Below, one piece after another: positions 57,208 to 64,000 of a stretch of DNA of 64,000 nucleotides. The notes under the pieces were generated by a model. That model ran no database searches. It was not told the origin of the DNA and was given only the letters and a program-made list of their open reading frames with translations. Each line of letters begins with the position of its first letter. Position 1 is the first letter of the stretch. Source of the stretch: Reticulitermes speratus (Eukaryota; Arthropoda; Insecta; Blattodea; Rhinotermitidae); the NCBI GenBank assembly GCA_021186555.1, contig JAJKFL010000013.1, positions 17,353,243 to 17,417,242 of the forward strand, in the 5' to 3' direction. A program made the position numbers and the translations under genes.

Positions 57208-57618
57208 TTTTGTTTTGATATTATTTATTTCGTGCAACGTATACGTATTTTATTAAAAAACCGACTACTGGCACATACAAAGCCTATACAGTATACATAT
57301 GATACCTAAAACTTGTATAGTTTAAAACCCAATGAGGCCATTGTTTATGTAATTATATAAGTTAAAATGATGTAACATAGTTCTTGCTTACTGTAAAATA
57401 AAATGTGTCAGAATGATATGTTTGATTTTACAATAAGCAATAACTGTGTTACGTCATTTTAACTTATATACTCCATAAACAATGGCTTCAATGTGTTTAA
57501 AACTATATACGTTGTAGGTGTTACTCTCTGATGATGGCGGTCGACCGCCGAAACATGTACGAGTAAATATCGTATGTATAATATATGCTATGTATGGGCA
57601 ATTAGTTTTTTTTATATA
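57208..57618. mobile_element. PAL2 element, 411 bp, 16-bp TSD
   Basis: Flanked by AAAATTTGTTTACACG at 57192-57207 and 57619-57634. It begins TTTTGATATTATTTATTTCG. An internal inverted repeat pairs 57308-57400 with 57426-57520. Near the right end CTGATGAT (57528-57535) is followed by the perfect palindrome GGCGGTCGACCGCC and then GAAACATGT. The element ends in a T-rich stretch. Confidence 0.88.
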
Positions 57619-58396
57619 AAAATTTGTTTACACGGTTTCATATAAGATGTCATTAGGTTTGTTGATGACGACGACTTACTTTGCAAAATGTGGGTTTGGT
57701 CACGAACGTGCCGTTACACACCCACTCCTCCATACGTCTTCGCGACATAGTGCTTTACTAAGCACGGGGACTGCCTGTACCTTGACCGTCCGAGGCTTCG
57801 CTGTCCGTGCGCAAAGCGTTGTCGCGCGACCTTCAGAATTGTGCTTACCGGCAAGTGTTTTGATAACACATGAAATACTGGAGGTTTGTGGCAGTCTGAT
57901 GCATTAAAAGGCCTTGCTTGAGAACGCGTGGCTTGTGACTGGCAAGAAGAGACGCATGGACTTGGTACTGCGATAATCGTATTAGCTAGTTGAGCGCGTG
58001 ATTTTGTACGCTACGCTGTAGAATGAAACCATCATTCCTGGCGTGTACACACTACATAGCGAGGTAGCGTAACCAACCGGCCATCAAATGAAATAGCAGA
58101 GCAGTATAGGGAGTTCTGCTTAGCGGGATTAGAAGAGGATTGACAGGCCACTAGCCTGTAACTCTCATATAAGCAGGACGTTTCTGGAAAGTTTATCACT
58201 TACTTTGCTTTTCATTGGTGTTGACTGAAACTAAAAAACAATGACATTGCATGAATTTAGAGTTTTCTCGGTGCATCCTAAAACCGTGACCTTGCTTAAA
58301 GTTTGGGTTTTTGTTTCTTAGACTGGAACGAGGAAACAACTTCGCATGAATTTCTGGGTTTCTTGGTGCATTCCAACAGAAAAAGAAAATCTATGC

Positions 58397-59010
58397 CAGT
58401 GTTTTTCAAACTGGGTTCCTCGAACCGCTGATGAAATCGTGGGCATTTTTTACCTTATCGTAATTATATTTTTAATGTGTTAAACTATGAATGTGAGATA
58501 ATATATAAAATGGTATATTACATTTTTAAAGGGAATATTTCGGAAAGAAACAGGTGCATAACGTCAGAACATTCGATCCTTTCTGAGAGGTGCTGTCCCA
58601 AGAAGAATAATGTAACAAGGGTCACTGTGAAACCTACCTCCCCCCCTCACTAGACCAGTGAGTATGACAGAAATTAAATACACAAAAAGCTGGATCACGA
58701 GGCAGGTCTCAGATTGTAGCTGTCACCCATTATACCCAGATTTAAAATTGATATGTTCATCAAAATAGCCTCATCCGTCACACCGAGAAATTAACATAAT
58801 AATTTGTACTGTTTTATTGATTGATTAAACCTACAGTGAAGTTATTATGTTATTTTATTTACCAATAAGAAAGAAAAAAAAAGAGGCTACGATCTGCATT
58901 CTTTTTTTTTTTACCTTCCCCTATATTGCCAACTCAAAAACAGGGTGGGGTTCCGTAAAATATTTTAGTGTGGAAAAGGGTTCCAGAGACAAAACGTTTG
59001 AAAAACACTG
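58397..59010. mobile_element. hAT-type MITE, 614 bp, 8-bp TSD
   Basis: The ends are CAGTGTTTTTCAAACTGGG and ...GTTTGAAAAACACTG, with GGGTTCC near both. The flanks ATCTATGC (58389-58396) and ATCTCTGC (59011-59018) match at 7 of 8 bases. The interior is AT-rich with no coding sequence. Confidence 0.9.
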
Positions 59011-59018
59011 ATCTCTGC

Positions 59019-59945
59019 CTTTGTGTGTAGTTCGGGGTTGCTTGGTGCAGTCTGAACCACCATAGAAACATACTGCGTTAGTAAGCTTTTTAGTTTTAAC
59101 CTTCCATACATCTACCATTTGCCTTGGAGACAATTTTTTTTTCTGTCTGCAGAATGAAAGTGATGAATGTCCATTCCATTTCTTAATGGTGTGTTATCTC
59201 TGATCATGAGATGAAGCAGAGTTCATTTGCAACTGAATGCACGTACAGCGAGTGACTGACGACGTTTCCAGAATCACGAAATGTGTGCCCTGAACTTTGT
59301 AAAGGCTCCCGAAACTTCCGTATCGGTCAGGGTAAATAGTTGATTAGACGTGACACACCACTTACTGTCCTTTACTCAAGAGAATGCAGTTGACTTTAAC
59401 AGCGTGCGTAGAGCCCCTTCACAATTGCGACGTCCGTCGGGAAAAACATACAGACCCTGCATAAAAACATGGGTCTCTGTCACTGCATGACCTTCTTTCC
59501 ACTGGCCCCCATTTTTTTAGGTGTTTCGTTCATAAAAAGCCTAATTTCAAACTAATGCATAGCTTTAACAACACAGAACACAACAGAAAACAACTATATT
59601 ATCTCACACGCACAAAACACGACTGCACTTCAGGCGAATGTATTTTTAACTTGAATGCATCGGTTACTGGTCACAAATAATTGACGATCGCTTTCCCCAG
59701 TGCAAGCAACTGCCAAGGTCAGCTGCAAACTCCTTAGTCGGTATCGGTATGTATGCCTCGCTACTTGCTGCTCAGCACAGCGGATATCCGATTATTTTGT
59801 TCTGGAATGAACAAGCCATGCATAAAAACAGAGGAAAAGAAAAAATACACCGTCATGACCTTCATGATTTGTAGCTTAACCGATTATCAGGGTGATTGTA
59901 TTGAGAACGATGATATGGACGGGCGGGGTGGAGGTTTTTTTTTAT
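59019..59945. other. No recognised feature
   Basis: No repeat family or coding domain identified. Confidence 0.4.
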
Positions 59946-60013
59946 TTAAAACGTTAATCGTAGACACGGCTAGGCGTAGATATGAGGATAACATTAAAAT
60001 TGATCTTTGTTCA
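59946..60013 (+). mobile_element. Short LINE 3' fragment (RRRYEDNIKIDL)
   Basis: The plus-strand translation ARRRYEDNIKIDL matches the [12 protein letters not shown] block of the nearby LINE at 60365-60730. It is on the opposite strand and about 200 bp away, so it is a separate insertion or an old rearrangement. Confidence 0.55.
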
Positions 60014-60205
60014 TGAATTGTAACGATGTGAACTGAATTGAAATAGCCAGTTGTAGATACCTGTGGCTAGCTGTCGTGAATATTGTTAGGAAATATAAGT
60101 TTTAAAACTTTCGCGGCGACATGATTCAATATAGTCTTCTCGGGCCATCAGCCGCGTCAGCTGATTTAAATACAACGTTTCGGGGATGGAGCCAGTCCCC
60201 GAAAC

Positions 60206-60774
60206 TCCATAACTAACTAATTCCATGGATCGGAGTCCTTCTTGAGAAGCTAACAGGTCCTCAGCTAGTCAAGAAATTCCCCGCGTTTTATGGAACCCGA
60301 AGGTTCATTACCCCACTCACAAGAGCCCGGCACCTCTCCCTATCCTAAGCCATATCAATCCAGTTCATGCCACCCATCCCACTTCTTGAAGATCCATTTT
60401 AATATTATCCTCCCATCTACGCCTGGGTCTTCCAAGTGGTCTCCTTCCCTCAGGTCTCCCCACCGAAACCCTGTATGCACCTCTCCCCTCACCCATACGT
60501 GCTACATGCCCCGCCCACCTCATTCTTCTTGATTTGATCACCCGAATAATATTTAGTGATGAGTACAGATCATTAAGTTCCTCGTTATGTAGTCTTCTCC
60601 AATCCCATGTTACCTCGTCCCTCTTAGGCCCAAATATCCTCCTCAGCACCCTATTTTCGAACACCCTCAGCCTATGTTCCTCCCTCAGTGTGAGAGACCA
60701 AGTCTCACACCCATACAAAACAACAGGCAAAATTATAGTTCTGTATATCTTAATATTTTTTTTGAGTCCCCGAA
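60206..60774 (-). mobile_element. Non-LTR retrotransposon (LINE) 3' end, 5'-truncated, with 12-bp TSD
   Basis: The insert is flanked by AGTCCCCGAAAC at 60194-60205 and 60775-60786, a perfect 12-bp target duplication. The 3' end (minus strand) lies at the left and ends in a TTAGTTAGTTATGGA-like tail rather than poly(A). The 5' side is truncated within the reverse-transcriptase gene. The insertion landed in the loop of a palindromic element (60127-60836). Other, more decayed copies of this 3' region are at 10745-11117, 20870-21330, 23940-24010 and 41550-41990. Confidence 0.85.
60365..60730 (-). pseudogene. LINE reverse-transcriptase C-terminal fragment
   Basis: A 121-codon open frame encodes the conserved tail found after the reverse-transcriptase fingers/palm in many non-LTR elements. 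The order is [37 protein letters not shown], the [16 protein letters not shown] block, then [20 protein letters not shown]. This region is the thumb/linker and not the catalytic core; the YXDD-type active site and endonuclease are absent because the copy is 5'-truncated. Beyond the frame the 3' region still reads, with stops and frame changes, like the usual terminal segment of the family. The frame is uninterrupted over 360 bp, consistent with a fairly young copy. Clade (RTE/Jockey/CR1-like) cannot be settled from this part alone. Confidence 0.85.
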
Positions 60775-60836
60775 ACGTTGTATTTAAATCAGTTGACGCG
60801 GCTGATGGCCCGAAAAGACTATATTGTAGGAAACTT

Positions 60837-61892
60837 CGGCGTTTTATAACAAAACATTTCCGAATATTTTAATAAATGACAGCTGTTCAAAAGAACATTC
60901 TCACCGTAAATTTCATTAACTGATTACCGTCGGAATTGTAGTTCCTAATCGTGCTGTAACTTAACGCAGGCAAAAGTTCAGTTACCGCTGTGTTTAAGCA
61001 CCACATTACGGGTGTCATTGTTTTTCTGTGGTATAGGGTTTTGGTAGAGGGCTGTCGATTGGCGGATCCTCCATCCAACGAGTCCAACGAAGGGCATTAA
61101 TGTTACATGAAAAGGCCAAGTCTGCACATTAACCGAAATTGTGGAAAAGGATGTAAGACGAAATAAACGTGCATCGTGTGATGCAAGTACAGAAAATGCT
61201 GGAATGGACAAGGAGGAAAGGAAGGAGTGTCTGACTTAGTGGATAAGATTAATGAAGATTAACAAGGACAGGAATAAGATAAGGTTGTGAGGATTGGTCT
61301 GCAGTTATTTGGTGTTCCACAGTATGAATCGAACTCGCCCTTCGCCAGATAGAAGTAATGCGACGCGTACATGACGTTATATATGTGTCTGTTCATGTGA
61401 CATGTTGCTGATATGTAGTTTAAATGTATGTAGAGCAGGGTCTTTCTTGAAATGTTCTGTGTTTGTGAGCTGCTTCAAGAAAGCCCCGGACTGTAACTTC
61501 ATTGTGTTGCAGCATTTCCATTGGACTGTATCTTCCCTTCAAACACGAAGAGTCTCTGGGGACAGTATTTAATGTGACTTTATGTCACTTCCCGTCGGCT
61601 CGGTTATGTTACACACCGGTTGAAATCCCCAGCTGCCCATCCGACAGTGTACGAGTTATCTTGTAGCCGCTACGTGCATTTGGTATGATACACTTACGGT
61701 ACGCAGATTATATCTGCCACAGGAAGTGTCGTGTAAATGTGGCCGGCAGTTCACAAATACAGTTTAGATTTGGACGTAAGAAAATATTATTTTACGAATG
61801 GTATAGTGATATTTTGTAGCACTGGTACCTTTCCGATCTTTTTAAAGTTTTTAAAGTCGAGGTTCAAATATCTTAGCTCACTACATGCACGA
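60837..61892. other. No recognised feature
   Basis: Only a weak tRNA-like B box on minus near 61325 (GAGTTCGATTCATAC). Nothing else recognised. Confidence 0.4.
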
Positions 61893-61903
61893 ACGAGTTC
61901 GAT

Positions 61904-62290
61904 TTTTTTTTCCTGTGACTCGACAGCCCCTAGGGGGCCTAGGCCTCCTCAATTTTCGAGGCTTCTTCGTGATCACACTTTAGACACACCACACTCGGTA
62001 GGACTCCTCTGGACGAGTGACCAGCCCGTCGCAGAGACCTCTACCTGATAACACACAACACTCACAAGAGACAGAAATCCATGCCGGGATTTTTTTTAAA
62101 CATATTAGTTTATTAATCATTTATCTTTTACATGCCTTTCAGTACAAATTATGCAATTCAATCAGGAGAAGTGGGGAACTCAGAATGGGAAGGGTTGACA
62201 CGAAAGGTGAAATTCGAACCCACAATCCCAGCAAGCGAGCGGCCGTAGACCCACGCCTTAGACCGCGCGGCCACTTGGATCGGCATCGGC
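61904..62290 (-). mobile_element. SINE-D with extra internal segment
   Basis: Flanked by ACGAGTTCGAT (61893-61903) and ACGAGTTTGAT (62291-62301), one mismatch. The minus-strand head (GTGGCCGCGCGGTCTAAGGC) and B box are intact. Between the B-box region and the body there are ~120 bp, about 62083-62205, that the copy at 34950 lacks. This extra segment ends in an AATAAA-containing stretch and an A run (T run on plus, 62090-62099). Confidence 0.82.
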
Positions 62291-62359
62291 ACGAGTTTGA
62301 TATTCTTGCGTTAAACGAAAACGTAGTTTCAGAATGGTCTTCTAAGTACATCTGCTATA

Positions 62360-62965
62360 AAAACCGTCTGATAATCGATCTGTAGCCGCTAATTACCGTT
62401 TCTATGCTAGGGCCTCCCTACTACTCGAGACCCGAATCACTGTTTACGGGTTTGTACTAAGGCCTAGCTGCTACTTTGTCATATACTGGAGTCACTGTTT
62501 ACATTCCCTGTCCTGAGGCCCTGCTGCTACGCGATCAGAGACTCGAGTCACTAGTCACAGTTCCTCTTCTGAAGATCAGAGACCTGAGTCACTATTTGTA
62601 AATCTGTAGCCTGTAGCGCCCAGTGACCATTTGTGACTCGGCCACTATTTATACATTATAAGCAAGGTTCCAGCTGCTGTGTAAAACCTGAGGGATTATT
62701 TTACAGATTCTGTGCTGGGGACTAGCTACTACTTGAGAACCGAGTTGCTGCGTTCTTGTGCTTCCAGTGGTACGGACCAGTTGCTGTTTGAGATTTGAGG
62801 CTCAATTTAAGATATCTGTTCTAGACCCGAACCGCTGTTTGAGGCCTCAGTCACTGTGTAAAGTGGGGCTCATGTGCTCTATCAGTCCCATCTTGCAGTT
62901 CATGTACTAGGGCCCACCTGCTGTTTTGAGACCCGAGTCACTGTTTACACTTTCTGGTCGGTATA
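62360..62965 (+). repeat. Decayed tandem array, ~40-60 bp unit
   Basis: Motifs recur in the same order: CTAGGGCC, GCTGCTACT, GAGACCCGAGTCACTGTTTA, then TTCCTGT. Clear repeats of the GAGTCACT part are at about 62434, 62489, 62545, 62586 and 62935, with weaker ones between. Spacing varies from ~41 to ~58 bp, so the array is old and has lost or gained segments. Confidence 0.65.
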
Positions 62966-63550
62966 ACGGCCGTTATTTCAGCCCCGAAATTTAACGTAAT
63001 ATTCACGACATATTCGTCTTTCTGGAGCGAATTTCTTTGGATCGGCCCCGCGAAAATAAAACATTGATTCTCGTTCATATGCTGTAGTAGTATGGTAGTT
63101 GGCAACATTGCTTGTCAGCGCGATGGCCGCCAAACCCTGGCGAGGCGACTGTAAGTTAGTAACCCTCTCTTTCTGTATTGCACCAAGAGCTGCTGGCTCG
63201 CGTATCTTCGCTATTGATTTGAGAGCTTTTACTGGTATGCTAGCAGAAAGCAGTAGTAGAGGGTACGCTCTTACGACACCCCCCCCCCCCCCACCCCCAA
63301 CCCGCATAATGATGAGCGAGAGTTTGTGAGCTACTAAGTTCAGGTTATGTTACATGATTTGGATCCCTTGTGCCCACATTGTACTAGGAGCTTGGCACCT
63401 TGACAGCCAGAGCGGGTGCAACTTCTGTAACTCCCTGTGTATTCCTATACAAATAGTCGGAATCTAAATCTAATTTACGGCGTTGTTTTGTTTTAGTTGT
63501 CGATTCCTCCGGCTCTGTTTTACCTGAGGCAGGACATTCTGAGCGTGGTA

Positions 63551-63850
63551 AGATAAGGCAAGGCAAGGCAATCCCTGTACAGGCCCTGAGGGTTCGAGGA
63601 GGTTAAGGCTCCCAAATGTCAAAGACAATCGGCACCTGAAGGTGGTAAGGTTGTCAGCCCTGTGCAGCGGCCGCCTTTACCCCCAGGAAATATTCCTGGT
63701 ACTCATTCCTGTTAGAGACTGAGCCGACCCCAGGGCCATAGTGGGGCCGGAAGGATCATGTCAATAAAAATTCCAATGACACCATCGGGAATCGAACCCG
63801 CGACCTTCCTGCTTGTAGCGCAGTGCCTCAACCAACTTCGCCACCACGAG
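63551..63850 (-). mobile_element. SINE-C, full length, 13-bp TSD
   Basis: Flanked by TCTGAGCGTGGTA (63538-63550) and TCTGAGCATGGTA (63851-63863), one mismatch. The tail end carries the repeated AAGGCAAGGCAAGGCAATCC. The B box region is GGGAATCGAACCCGCGACC. Confidence 0.9.
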
Positions 63851-64000
63851 TCTGAGCATGGTATGTAATGGGAATATGATTAGGCCAACGGATTTACCGC
63901 CTTGGCTGAAGGCTTTGACGTGTACGTACTGAGGACTTCTGCTACGAATGGCAATGTGTCCCGTCTGGGGAGAACAACTTTGGTTGGATGGAAGGCTGGG

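Larger units (their letters stand above)
60127..60836. mobile_element. PAL4 palindromic element, split by a LINE insertion
   Basis: The left arm CAATATAGTCTTCTCGGGCC ... ACAACGTTTCGGGG (60127-60188) and right arm CCCCGAAACGTTG ... CGAAAAGACTATATTG (60779-60836) are complementary over ~58 bp with two or three mismatches. Removing the LINE and one TSD copy restores a hairpin with a short loop (ATGGAGCCAGT). Confidence 0.82.

Overview
The window is nuclear DNA of a eukaryote, almost certainly an arthropod. The abundance of tRNA-derived SINEs, together with LINE 3' ends whose translations look like those I associate with cockroach and termite assemblies, points to a polyneopteran insect (Blattodea-like). 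That placement is an inference from repeat style, not a proven identification. I found no host exon, tRNA gene, rRNA gene or bacterial-type operon that I can support. The many short open frames are spread over both strands, and most sit in repeats. The window reads as intergenic or intronic DNA built from mobile elements.

Four SINE families recur. SINE-A and SINE-C carry (CTTTAC)-type tails; SINE-B and SINE-D carry A-rich tails. Several copies have clean target-site duplications (TSDs) of 9-15 bp (6479-6797, 16646-16790, 17686-17994, 29691-30001, 34941-35226, 51867-52187, 61893-62301, 63538-63863). LINEs appear only as 3' fragments, mostly on the minus strand; the best (60206-60774) still encodes the conserved C-terminal reverse-transcriptase tail and has a 12-bp TSD.

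DNA transposons are represented by an 822-bp PIF/Harbinger derivative (55756-56577) with 50-bp terminal inverted repeats, a TTA target duplication and the 5' ends of both Harbinger genes (transposase on +, MADF protein on -). There are also two hAT-type MITEs with 8-bp TSDs (40490-40837, 58397-59010), a hAT transposase C-terminal relic (9423-9561), and a 2.7-kb element with subterminal repeats (21572-24274) that hosts nested insertions.

The most interesting layer is a group of palindromic elements (PAL1, PAL2 and relatives; about 16 loci). They share a core of the form CTGANGAT, a short stem-loop, then GAAACRTS. This resembles the hammerhead-ribozyme core with one extra base. Several are flanked by 12-16 bp TSDs, which suggests RNA-mediated mobilisation, possibly as non-autonomous Penelope-like or retrozyme-like elements. 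Two tandem arrays (a 48-bp unit x10 at 28843-29322 and a decayed ~55-bp array at 62360-62965) and unusually many poly-G/poly-C tracts complete the picture.
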